Source: an uncultured Lachnospiraceae bacterium (GTDB lineage Bacteria; Bacillota_A; Clostridia; Lachnospirales; Lachnospiraceae). Taken from it: a DNA stretch of 16,221 nucleotides. Positions 1 through 6,900 of this stretch are shown in pieces. Made by a program: the position numbers and the translations under genes. The notes under the pieces are model-generated. The model did not search any database and was not told where the DNA came from. It worked only from the letters and a program-made list of their open reading frames with translations. The stretch is from NCBI GenBank assembly GCA_947177885.1, contig CAMWWF010000020.1, forward strand, positions 1 through 16,221, given 5' to 3'. How positions within the stretch are numbered: the stretch's first letter is position 1; each line of letters starts with the position of its first letter.

Positions 1-1
1 G

Positions 2-1375
2 TATGGGAGGATCCTGATCGCGGCCATATGGATCGCCGCCATACCGGTGGTGGGAAAATACATTATTCTCGGTATCTCCGCGCTGCTGATCTTTGCGGTG
101 AACAGTAATTTTCTGATCTGGGCGGCATTTGCGGCCTGTATGATCATTTTCGTGTTTCCGCTGTTCCTACTGGGGACGGTGACCCCTTCCCTGGCAAAGT
201 ACTCCGTTGAAAGCCTGGAGGACAGCGGAAAGACGGTGGGAACGCTGGGGGCGTTCAATACCATCGGAAGCATTATCGGCACCTTTGTTCCTACCTTTGT
301 GACCATACCGGCGGTGGGCACCTCCGTGACGTTTCTGATCTTCGCGGGAATCCTTCTGATCCTGTGCATTGTTTATTTTGTCAGCAGGAAGGCAGGAACG
401 GTCAAAAGCGCGGCGGCTTCCGTCCTGTTTCTGCTGTGCTGCGGACTGGGGGCTTCCGGCAGCTTTGCTTTCTGGGAAAATGATCTGACCTATGAAGGGG
501 AATCGGTCTACAATTATCTGCAGGTAAAGGAGGACAGCCGCAGGGTGATCCTGTCCACCAATGTTCTCTTCGGTGTCCAGTCCGTGCTGGTGAAGGATCA
601 GGCGCTGACGGGAATGTACTATGATTACGCCATGGCGGCGCCGCTGATGGCGGGGAAGGAACAGCCTGCAGACTGCAATGTGCTGATCCTTGGCATGGGC
701 ACAGGGACTTACGCGACCCAGTGCAGCCGCTATTTCGGCGAGATGGATATAGAGGGCGTGGAGATCGATGAGAAGATCACCGACCTGGCCAGGGAATATT
801 TTGAACTGCCGGAGTCAGTGCCTGTCACCACCTATGACGGAAGGGCATATCTGAACGCGGTGGAAGAGAAGTATGACGTGATCATGGTGGATGCGTATCA
901 GGACATTACCATACCGTTCCAGATGTCTTCGGTAGAATTTTTTACACTGGTAAAGGATCATCTGGCGGAGGACGGCGTTATGGTGGTGAATATGAACATG
1001 CGGGGGAGGGAAGAGGGGAATATCAACCAGTACCTTGCGGACACCATAGCCTCCGTATTTGATCAGGTGTATACCATTGATGTCCAGGGTTCCACCAACC
1101 GGGAGCTGTTTGCCTCCGATAACGCGGCCATGACGGAGAATCTGGCGGCAGGTCTGGAGAAGCTGGGGAATCAGGAGCTGGCGGATATGATGGCGAGAGT
1201 GTCCGGCGGTCTGACCGCTTATGAGGCTGGAGACTATCTGATGACGGACGATAAGGCGCCGGTGGAACTTCTGGGGATGCGGGTGATCGATGACCTGATC
1301 ATGGATGAGGTGAATTATTACAAAGGTATCTATGCTGAGAAAGGGATCCGGGGGGTGCTGGAAAGTATCCTGTGA
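2..1375 (+). CDS. Fused MFS-type membrane / spermidine synthase-like protein (5' end outside window)
   Basis: The frame is open to the window edge, so the first in-frame GTG at 47 is probably internal and the true start lies upstream. Counting from 47, residues about 1-135 hold several hydrophobic segments and a conserved PSLAKYSVE loop, like the last helices of an MFS-like permease. Residues about 150-420 form a spermidine-synthase-like Rossmann domain. It has a glycine-rich SAM loop LGMGTG (215-220), the acidic VEID end of beta-2 (238-241), DGRAYL (264-269), YDVIMVDAYQD (276-286) and the C-terminal TDDKAPVELL seen in this family. The GGGDGG loop and DSTDP active-site stretch of true SpeE are not present, so spermidine production is doubtful. 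Proteins of this build are usually named 'fused MFS/spermidine synthase' and their substrate is unknown. No terminator is visible after the stop. The family call is confident, the function is not. Confidence 0.85.
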   Translation, partial: YGRILIAAIWIAAIPVVGKYIILGISALLIFAVNSNFLIWAAFAACMIIFVFPLFLLGTVTPSLAKYSVESLEDSGKTVGTLGAFNTIGSIIGTFVPTFVTIPAVGTSVTFLIFAGILLILCIVYFVSRKAGTVKSAAASVLFLLCCGLGASGSFAFWENDLTYEGESVYNYLQVKEDSRRVILSTNVLFGVQSVLVKDQALTGMYYDYAMAAPLMAGKEQPADCNVLILGMGTGTYATQCSRYFGEMDIEGVEIDEKITDLAREYFELPESVPVTTYDGRAYLNAVEEKYDVIMVDAYQDITIPFQMSSVEFFTLVKDHLAEDGVMVVNMNMRGREEGNINQYLADTIASVFDQVYTIDVQGSTNRELFASDNAAMTENLAAGLEKLGNQELADMMARVSGGLTAYEAGDYLMTDDKAPVELLGMRVIDDLIMDEVNYYKGIYAEKGIRGVLESIL

Positions 1376-1468
1376 TTCCTGATATGTACAACGGTTATAA
1401 AAAACATGCCATGCACCCCGATTCACGGGCGGGAGGAGCTGCGGACATTATGCTTCAAAGGAGGAGAT

Positions 1469-1627
1469 TTATGACGAGGCGTTCCGCTCCCTGATATATT
1501 GAATGGCAAACTGGGCCGTGAGCTTTATGTCCGGCCGGCGGCTTTTGAGGAAGCGTTCCAGAAGGGGGATATCCTCCGGCTCCCCAATGGTCTGCATGGC
1601 GATGATTTCCTGGAGAAGGCTTGTCAT
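1469..1627 (-). CDS. Small hypothetical protein, 52 aa, possibly a remnant
   Basis: A 52-residue frame starts at ATG 1627 and ends at TAA 1469. It lies 36 bases downstream of the broken metallo-hydrolase gene on the same strand. The product is an even, charged, helical-looking chain (MTSLLQEIIAMQTIGEPED..., ending REREN-like as IRERNASS) that recalls one HEAT-like helical pair. I do not recognise a family. The start has only a poorly spaced AGGA just before the ATG and an in-frame stop five codons upstream. It could be a real short gene or the tail of a decayed one. It converges on the synthase-like gene at 1375. Confidence 0.35.
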   Translation of the reverse strand: MTSLLQEIIAMQTIGEPEDIPLLERFLKSRRPDIKLTAQFAIQYIRERNASS

Positions 1628-1663
1628 TTCCTGTTCAGATCATTTTTGCATGCATGATCTGAT

Positions 1664-2260
1664 TTACGGAACATCAGGCTGTAACGGTATCTTCATTCCG
1701 TCATACGCAAACTGTATGGCGTCCAGTTCCTTTTCCAATTCCCTGTAATCGTCGTAGGATTTTCCCCAATCCTCCTCCAGATGGGTAATAATGACGCTCT
1801 TGATCCCGTACTGCTTTCTTATGATATCAACCTCATCTAAAGTAAATAATTCTTCTCTCAGCGGGTTATCTTCCTTTAATACAAAGCCGTCCTTTAAGAC
1901 ATCGCCGACGATCGTATTGCCAATGATCAGGACATCCGCATCCTGGAATTTCTCTGAGTCCGGAAACGGCTTTACGTCGCAGGGGGCATAAATTACCTTT
2001 TTACTGTGGGAAGAAATGATAAATATCGTCACATGCTCCTGTTCATCCACAGGAATTAGTTCAATGGAAAGATTGCTTGCTGTGAAAGCACGGATTCCCT
2101 GAGTGTATACAAGGCCTCTTGCTTCATAATACCCGAGGGCCGATCCATACCTTGTTCGGTGCGGATCACAAGACTTGTACTTTTTCTGTTCCTCTGATAG
2201 ACTTTCCTTGTCACGAAAAATTGCATAGAATGTGTTCTCAGGACATATCGCATTTTGACT
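1664..2260 (-). pseudogene. 5'-truncated metallo-beta-lactamase-fold hydrolase
   Basis: The minus-strand frame ending at 1664 is open from an in-frame TGA near 2371. From about 2260 down it reads as ordinary protein: CPENTFYAIFRDKESL, then RTRYGSALGYYEARG, GIRAFTASNLSIELIPVDE, VIYAPCDVKPFP, DADVLIIGNTIVGD, and a C-terminus with THLEEDWGKS and FAYDGMKIPL. This matches the C-terminal half of MBL-fold phosphodiesterase-like hydrolases, with the late THLEEDW histidine/aspartate region and the closing F-Y-D-G-M motif. The N-terminal half with the HxHxDH metal site is missing. No ATG is available, and the only in-frame start is GTG 2050, which cuts through a conserved strand. I therefore read it as a gene broken at its 5' end, with the break near 2255-2370. 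The family assignment is from pattern memory. Confidence 0.6.
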
Positions 2261-2429
2261 TCGCGGGAGGGGCTGTCTGCACGGTACTTTCCAACAGACG
2301 GCAACTGTCCTGAAAATCTGATTAGTCGGCTTATTAAGCGATATGACACATCCGAGCCGCAGGTTCGTTCAGGAAAAATTTCCGCAGTACTGGAGAGAAG
2401 CACAGGTTCTGGATGAACACAAATTATTA

Positions 2430-2493
2430 TAAAAAGAGACCCCGCTGTGATGCAGGGATGAGGAGCTCATACCCTGTGGATCACAGCGGGGTG
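2430..2493 (-). terminator. Rho-independent terminator of uxuB
   Basis: A perfect 13-base-pair stem pairs ACCCCGCTGTGAT (2439-2451) with ATCACAGCGGGGT (2480-2492). The loop (2452-2479) can itself pair (CAGGG near the left, CCCTG near the right). Read on the minus strand the stem is followed by a run of T around 2431-2437. It sits about 40 bases past the uxuB stop and should end the uxu transcript. Confidence 0.85.
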
Positions 2494-2533
2494 TTTGGGT
2501 TACGGGATATAGGGTTGTTCTGAACACTTTCGT

Positions 2534-4150
2534 CTATTTCACATACTTCTCCAAAGCGGCCTTCACGGCGCCGATACCGGAGGAGAGTTCCGCAAAGTAC
2601 CCTTTCACGGTCTCGGCCATTCCGATCTTTACCAGATCCACGCCGAACACCTTCTCGTTGGAGAGCAGCTTATCCAGTCCGCTCAGATCCTTGGGCGCAT
2701 CGGACAGTTGGTAATCTTTCACATATGCGCCTGCGGCCTCCAGCAGGGGATCGGGGCTGCAGGTGAACTCATTGCCTCTGTCATCCACACCCATGAGATA
2801 GCGCAGCCAGCCTGCGAAGACCAGGGGGATCAGCTTTAAGTCGGTGGTGTCAAGCGCAGGGGATTTCTCATAAGCCTTGATGGTCTCGCCGAAGCGGATG
2901 GCAAGCTTCTGGGAGGTGTCGGTGGCGATCCGCTGGGGGGTGTCAGGCATAAAGGGATTGGGAATGCGCACATTTACCACCTGATCGATAAATTCCCTGG
3001 GGTCCAGGATACCGGGATCCACCACCACGGGCAGTCCTTCCTGATAGCCGATGATCTCGATGAATCTCTTTAACAGAGGATTCTTCATCTCCTCTGAGAT
3101 CAGGGTGTAGCCCAGCAGGCATCCGTAGACGGCCAGGGTGGTGTGAAGGGGATTCAGGCAGGTGCAGACCTTCATTTTCTCCACCTTGTCCACAGTCTCC
3201 CTGTCGGTGAAGATGATGCCGCCCTTTTCCAGAGGCGGTCTGCCGTTGGGGAAGGCATCCTCGATCACAAGGTACTCGCATTCCTCCGCGTTGACAAAAG
3301 GAGCTATATAGGTGTTTTTGGAGGTGATGACGGCATCCAGTTCCTCTATGCCGTCCTGTGCCAGCATTTTCTCCACCTTGGCGTCCGGCCTGGGGGTGAT
3401 CTTGTCGATCATGGACCAGGGGAAGGATACCCTGGAGGGATTCTTCACATATTCCAGGAAATCCTTTTCCGCCAGTCCCTTTGCACACCATGCGTCGGCG
3501 AAAGCCAGCACCGCGGCCTGGAGCTTGTCGCCGTTGTGGGAGCAGTTGTCCATGCTGACCATGGCGATGGGGAGCCTGCCGCTTTCATAGCGGTGGTACA
3601 GGAGGGACACCACCTTGCCCAGATAGCTGTCGGGCTGAGAGGGGCCATTTTCAAAGTCTGCCGCGATGGCAGGCAGTACATTGCTCCTGGCATCGGTGAC
3701 GGCATAGCCTTTTTCCGTGATGGTGAAGCTTGCCATCTGCAGGGAAGGTGCGGCGAAGATCTCCTTTAAGCGGGAGAATTCCGCCTCATTGCCGCTGTCC
3801 AGGATCAGAGATTCCATAATGCTTGCCACAACGGTTTTCTCCACGGTGTTGTCCGCTTTCAGGGTGGCAAGGATGGACAGGTTGTCGTGGGGGCGGTTGC
3901 TTTTTTCGATGATCTCGTAGTCATAGCCCTCTGCGGCGATCAGGCCGGTGTCCAGAATGCCTTTGTTCAGAAGATTCTGTACCACATTTGCCTGAAAGGC
4001 GCGGAAGATATTGCCTGCGCCGAAGTGGATCCAGAGGGGGCGGTTATTAGTGTTTTGCTTCACTGTTTCATAGTCGAAAGAAGGGAGGCTGTAGCCGGCT
4101 GCCTCATAGGCGGCGCGTCCGGTCTGTATGCCGTTTAAAGTCAGTTTCAT
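2534..4150 (-). CDS. uxuB: D-fructuronate (mannonate) oxidoreductase, mannitol dehydrogenase family
   Basis: Predicted to reduce D-fructuronate to D-mannonate with NADH in the cytoplasm (EC 1.1.1.57), the step before UxuA. I chose ATG 4150 because it follows GGAG (4160-4157) at good spacing and gives 538 aa beginning MKLTLNGIQT, the usual length. A longer in-frame reading to 4243 adds residues that look like spacer translation. The N-terminal Rossmann domain opens with WIHFGAGNIFRAF (40-52). SMDNCSHNGDKL (199-210) and SFPWSMIDKITPRP (242-255) are typical of the family. KVCTCLNPLH (327-336) supplies the Lys, Asn and His of the polyol dehydrogenase active site. The C-terminal helical domain includes AGWLRYLMG (446-454). 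It lies downstream of uxuA on the same strand, but behind a 403-base structured spacer. Other polyol/uronate dehydrogenases share this fold, and the uxuA neighbour decides the call. Confidence 0.92.
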   Translation of the reverse strand: MKLTLNGIQTGRAAYEAAGYSLPSFDYETVKQNTNNRPLWIHFGAGNIFRAFQANVVQNLLNKGILDTGLIAAEGYDYEIIEKSNRPHDNLSILATLKADNTVEKTVVASIMESLILDSGNEAEFSRLKEIFAAPSLQMASFTITEKGYAVTDARSNVLPAIAADFENGPSQPDSYLGKVVSLLYHRYESGRLPIAMVSMDNCSHNGDKLQAAVLAFADAWCAKGLAEKDFLEYVKNPSRVSFPWSMIDKITPRPDAKVEKMLAQDGIEELDAVITSKNTYIAPFVNAEECEYLVIEDAFPNGRPPLEKGGIIFTDRETVDKVEKMKVCTCLNPLHTTLAVYGCLLGYTLISEEMKNPLLKRFIEIIGYQEGLPVVVDPGILDPREFIDQVVNVRIPNPFMPDTPQRIATDTSQKLAIRFGETIKAYEKSPALDTTDLKLIPLVFAGWLRYLMGVDDRGNEFTCSPDPLLEAAGAYVKDYQLSDAPKDLSGLDKLLSNEKVFGVDLVKIGMAETVKGYFAELSSGIGAVKAALEKYVK

Positions 4151-4163
4151 GTTAATCTCCATT

Positions 4164-4238
4164 CCGGAGCGTTTTCGCGACGGGGCGACGCAAATATAAG
4201 ATTTGCGTCTGCCATCAAACAAATTTGTGACGCTCCGG
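4164..4238 (-). repeat. Nested inverted repeats in the uxuB leader
   Basis: An outer 9-base arm pair, CCGGAGCGT (4164-4172) and ACGCTCCGG (4230-4238), encloses a perfect 9-base stem GACGCAAAT (4187-4195) / ATTTGCGTC (4201-4209) with a 5-base loop. On the minus-strand RNA the outer stem ends three bases before the GGAG ribosome site of uxuB. It could therefore modulate access to that site, or be part of a small repeat element. Confidence 0.7.
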
Positions 4239-4249
4239 CACAAATTTGC
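4219..4249. promoter_or_regulatory. ACAAATTTG direct repeats, 21-base period
   Basis: ACAAATTTGTG begins at 4219 and ACAAATTTGCG at 4240, so the period is exactly 21 bases, two helical turns. Each core CAAATTTG is also a palindrome. The pair lies 70-100 bases upstream of the uxuB start. The spacing suits a regulator contacting two half-sites on one DNA face, as AraC-family proteins do. The protein is not identified. Confidence 0.4.
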
Positions 4250-4286
4250 GTGTGAAAAATCAGCACATCAGTTTGATTTTTCACAC
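4250..4286. repeat. 13-bp inverted repeat in the uxu spacer
   Basis: GTGTGAAAAATCA (4250-4262) pairs perfectly with TGATTTTTCACAC (4274-4286) across an 11-base loop. No T-run follows on either strand, so it is not a standard terminator. A smaller GCGCC/GGCGC stem follows at 4301-4315. Confidence 0.7.
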
Positions 4287-4553
4287 TAATCCTCATTTCT
4301 GCGCCGGTCAGGCGCTTGTTCTGGCTCTTTTTATTGAGATTTTCGATTTTCCGCAGAACTGTGGAGGCTGGAAGAACTGCAGACCTGATCCTTTGGAAAT
4401 CGGTTTTCAGAAAGTCCCGGAGCGTGTTGTCGTCAATCAACATTTACGTTAGTGAATTGACACTGCATCGCACCTCGAAAATTTGTTTTGCGGAAAACGT
4501 ATTTCCTGAAAAGCATGGATTTCGAAATTGCGGTAAATGCTGCGGAGAGTTCC

Positions 4554-5624
4554 TTACTTCCGGTGCTGCTTCTCAATAGCTTCCCACAACCCGTTCAGAT
4601 AAGTCGCCCCGAGAGCTCTGTCGTAGAGGCCGTAGCCGGGCATTGCCACCTCGTCCCAGATCATACGTCCGTGGTCGGGGCGGATGGGACCGGTAAATCC
4701 GATATCGTACAGCGCCAGCATGATCTCATACATATCGAAGGTGCCGTCACTGGAGAGATGTGCGGATTCCTCGAAGTCGGTGGGAGAGTTGAATTTCAGG
4801 TTCCGCACATGGGCAAAGTGGATTCTTCCCTTTAAAGAGCGGATCATATCGGGCAGATCGTTCTCCAGGTTGGTGCCGTAGGAACCGGAACAGAAGGTGA
4901 CGCCGTTGTGGGGATTGTCCACCATCTTCATCATCCGCAGGATATTTTCCTTATTGATGATGATGCGGGGCAGTCCGAATACGCTCCAGGCGGGATCGTC
5001 AGGATGGATCGCCATATTGATGTCATACTTGTCGCAGACAGGCATGATACGCTCCAGGAAATATTTCAGGTTGGCGAAGAGCTTCTCGTCGTCCACGTCT
5101 TTATACATTTCAAACAGCTCCTTGATATGCGCCATGCGTTCAGGCTCCCAGCCGGGCAGGACGGTGCCGTTGGAGTCGCCGCTTATGGAGGCGAACATAT
5201 CCTCGGGATTTAAGGCGTCCACCGCCTCCTGTGTGTATGCCAGCACAGTGGAACCGTCAGGGCGGACTCTTGCCAGCTCCGTTCTGGTCCAGTCGAAGAC
5301 GGGCATGAAATTGTAGCATACCAGATGAATATCCGCCTGCCCCAGACGTTCCAGAGTGGTGATATAGTTGTCGATGTACTGTTCCCTGTCGGGCGTGCCC
5401 ACCTTGATGGCGTCATGGATATTGACGCTCTCAATGCCCGCCAGTTCCAGTCCGGCATCCCCGATCTCTTTCTTCAATGCCAGAATATCCTCCATCTCCC
5501 ATGCCTCGCCGGGTTTGGTGCCGTAGAGGGTGGAAATGACTCCGGTGACGCCGGGAATCTGCCGGATCTGTTTCAGGGTTACGGTGTCGTACTTGCTGCC
5601 GTACCAGCGCAATGTCATCTGCAT
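4554..5624 (-). CDS. uxuA: Mannonate dehydratase
   Basis: Converts D-mannonate to 2-keto-3-deoxy-D-gluconate plus water (EC 4.2.1.8) in the cytoplasm, completing the glucuronate branch begun by UxuB. The 356-aa product is normal length and starts at ATG 5624, six bases after GGAGG (5635-5631). Visible landmarks are MTLRWYG near the N-terminus, the TIM-barrel strand MAIHPDDPAWSVFGLPR (204-220), FCSGSYG (244-250), HFAHVRN (269-275) and IRPDHGR (314-320). His207, Cys245, His272 and Asp317 occupy the positions of the Mn/Fe ligands known in this family. It is the promoter-proximal gene of the minus-strand uxu block and is divergent from the AraC-family regulator, 303 bases away. Nothing looks damaged. 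Confidence 0.96.
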   Translation of the reverse strand: MQMTLRWYGSKYDTVTLKQIRQIPGVTGVISTLYGTKPGEAWEMEDILALKKEIGDAGLELAGIESVNIHDAIKVGTPDREQYIDNYITTLERLGQADIHLVCYNFMPVFDWTRTELARVRPDGSTVLAYTQEAVDALNPEDMFASISGDSNGTVLPGWEPERMAHIKELFEMYKDVDDEKLFANLKYFLERIMPVCDKYDINMAIHPDDPAWSVFGLPRIIINKENILRMMKMVDNPHNGVTFCSGSYGTNLENDLPDMIRSLKGRIHFAHVRNLKFNSPTDFEESAHLSSDGTFDMYEIMLALYDIGFTGPIRPDHGRMIWDEVAMPGYGLYDRALGATYLNGLWEAIEKQHRK

Positions 5625-5707
5625 AAGATACCTCCGTTACATGTGAATGATATTTTCCTGTCTGTGATATATTTACTGTACCGGAAAATAAAATGCACGA
5701 AAAGCAT

Positions 5708-5737
5708 ATATATTGCTTGATATATTGCAAAAATTGC
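5708..5737. promoter_or_regulatory. ATATATTGC direct repeats upstream of uxuA
   Basis: ATATATTGC occurs at 5708-5716 and 5720-5728, followed by a partial copy AAAAATTGC at 5729-5737. These repeats lie 85-115 bases upstream of the uxuA start and face the divergent AraC-family gene. They are a plausible activator site. No binding rule was tested. Confidence 0.35.
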
Positions 5738-5764
5738 TGTACTCTCAAGTTAAGTCAAAATCAT

Positions 5765-5885
5765 ATCCCAGGTCTGCACGCCCCGCTTTGTGGCCTGCTG
5801 CGCTCCAATTTGGCGGGCGATGCCCCGCTGCGTCTCCCCAAATGGCGTCCTGCCTTCACAAAGAGTGACGCACCCCGGGGAAAGT
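5765..5885. repeat. GC-rich element with inverted repeats (possible dispersed repeat)
   Basis: The block is much richer in GC than its flanks. It carries CTTTGTG (near 5783) opposite CACAAAG (near 5858), ATTTGG opposite CCAAAT inside that, and GCGGG opposite CCCGC at the centre, so it can fold into one long hairpin. Its minus-strand translation (IARQIGAQQATKRG) resembles, from memory, a phrase repeated in many Lachnospiraceae hypothetical ORFs. That would point to a dispersed non-coding repeat rather than a gene. Confidence 0.4.
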
Positions 5886-5927
5886 TTTTGATCACGCTCC
5901 GGAATAGCGGATAGGAGATGACATAAT

Positions 5928-6833
5928 ATGAGAAGTTCGGACAGGAGAAATAAGAAGCTTCGCATGCTGGATGCTGCCGATGAGCGGCAGTATATGATCG
6001 GTGAAAATTATGAGGTATACGAGAAACAGGGTGCGCCCACAGGGGCAATGACCTTCCATTGCCATAATTTTTATGAAATAATCTATGTCCTGGAGGGAGA
6101 GTATTCTTCCATGCTGGAGACACAGACCTACCATATGAAGAAGGGGGATTTCCTGCTGATCGATCAGAATGTCATGCACAAATATCACTATGTGGAAAAG
6201 AAACATGACAGCTCTAAGAGGATCATTCTCTGGGTGACATCAAAGATGCTGGCGGAACTGTCAGGGGGAGATATGGACCTGTCGGCATGCTTTCGGAGCG
6301 ACGGCCCCTGCGCGTACCATTTTCCCATATATTATGAGGAAATGCTGCAGGGCTATCTCTTAAAGCTTGCCATGACGGAACTGGCGGAAACAAAGCTGCC
6401 GGGGGCGAAACAGGTGCTGGACCGCGGCTACCTGACCCTGTTCTTTTCTTATCTGAACATGCTCTGTGCCGGAAAGGAATATCTGTTCGCACAGGATGAG
6501 CTGGTGGAATACCCTCTTGTGGAGCAGGTGTCGGCTTACATTGACGGGCATATGGAAGAGAGGATCTCATTGGACTGTCTGGCGGACCATGTGCATATGA
6601 GCAAATATCATTTTCTGAGAAAATTTAAGGACCTCACCGGCATGACGGTTCATTCCTTTGTGGTGAATAAAAGGCTGATCAAAGCCTGTGAGGCTCTCCG
6701 TGAGGGCGCCAGCGTGACAGAGAGCTGGCAGCGCACGGGTTTTTCGGATTATACCTCTTATCTTCGCAATTTCCGGGAAAATTTCGGTATTTCACCGGGA
6801 AAGTATAGGGAACTTTATCCGGAGGAAAAATAG
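5928..6833 (+). CDS. AraC-family transcriptional regulator with N-terminal cupin domain
   Basis: A 301-aa DNA-binding regulator of the XylS/AraC type. The start at 5928 follows AGGAG (5913-5917). The N-terminal cupin shows FHCHNFYEIIYVLEGEY (43-59), with His44, His46 and Glu50 at metal/ligand positions, and GDFLLIDQNVMHKY (73-86). After a helical linker, two helix-turn-helix units follow: ISLDCLADHVHMSKYHFLRKF (213-233) and a second around 262-284 with GFSDYTSYLRNF. The family-closing FGISPGKYRE is at 286-295. It is divergent from uxuA, so regulation of uxuA-uxuB by a uronate-pathway sugar is the natural inference. The ligand cannot be read from sequence. No terminator separates it from the next gene, and some read-through into the CotH cluster is possible. 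Confidence 0.93.
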   Translation: MRSSDRRNKKLRMLDAADERQYMIGENYEVYEKQGAPTGAMTFHCHNFYEIIYVLEGEYSSMLETQTYHMKKGDFLLIDQNVMHKYHYVEKKHDSSKRIILWVTSKMLAELSGGDMDLSACFRSDGPCAYHFPIYYEEMLQGYLLKLAMTELAETKLPGAKQVLDRGYLTLFFSYLNMLCAGKEYLFAQDELVEYPLVEQVSAYIDGHMEERISLDCLADHVHMSKYHFLRKFKDLTGMTVHSFVVNKRLIKACEALREGASVTESWQRTGFSDYTSYLRNFRENFGISPGKYRELYPEEK

Positions 6834-6900
6834 AGGTAGACGAACTGCATTTTTTCGTATAAAATGATATTCTGTAAACAATATTGTCGAGGATAAGGGA

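Larger units (their letters stand above)
4151..4553 (-). other. Structured spacer between uxuA and uxuB, no convincing gene
   Basis: These 403 bases separate two genes that are often tightly linked. I find no convincing gene. A 98-codon minus-strand frame spans much of it but has no ribosome site and runs through the repeats. The uxuB-proximal half (4161-4316) holds four inverted repeats and a spaced direct repeat, listed separately. The uxuA-proximal half (4320-4553) is plain and moderately AT-rich, and holds one more CCGGAGCGT copy at 4417-4425. The spacer could contain a separate promoter for uxuB, but I see no clear -35/-10 pair. Confidence 0.6.
5625..5927. other. Divergent uxuA / araC-type intergenic region
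   Basis: These 303 bases fall into two parts. 5640-5760 is AT-rich, suited to the minus-strand uxuA promoter, and holds the ATATATTGC direct repeats and an ATGC-N7-GCAT dyad at 5693-5707. 5765-5885 is clearly GC-rich and holds inverted repeats, listed separately. No gene is convincing here. A minus-strand frame covers the GC-rich part but lacks a ribosome site. Confidence 0.6.

Noticed and set aside
2056..2403. 115-codon minus-strand frame beside the metallo-hydrolase remnant
   Set aside because: It overlaps the hydrolase reading frame in another phase, starts with GTG without a ribosome site, and its C-terminal part is a shadow of the recognisable hydrolase.
4250..4286. 13-bp hairpin as a terminator after uxuA
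   Set aside because: No T-run follows the stem on either strand.
4147..4443. 98-codon minus-strand frame between uxuA and uxuB
   Set aside because: It crosses all the inverted repeats, lacks a ribosome site, ends at the uxuB start and has no recognisable protein pattern.
5693..5707. Catabolite-repression (cre) site upstream of uxuA
   Set aside because: ATGC-N7-GCAT is a dyad, but spacing and inner bases do not fit the 14-base cre consensus.
5750..5965. 71-codon minus-strand frame upstream of the AraC gene
   Set aside because: No ribosome site, and it overlaps the AraC start. The repeated-peptide look suits a dispersed DNA repeat better than a gene.
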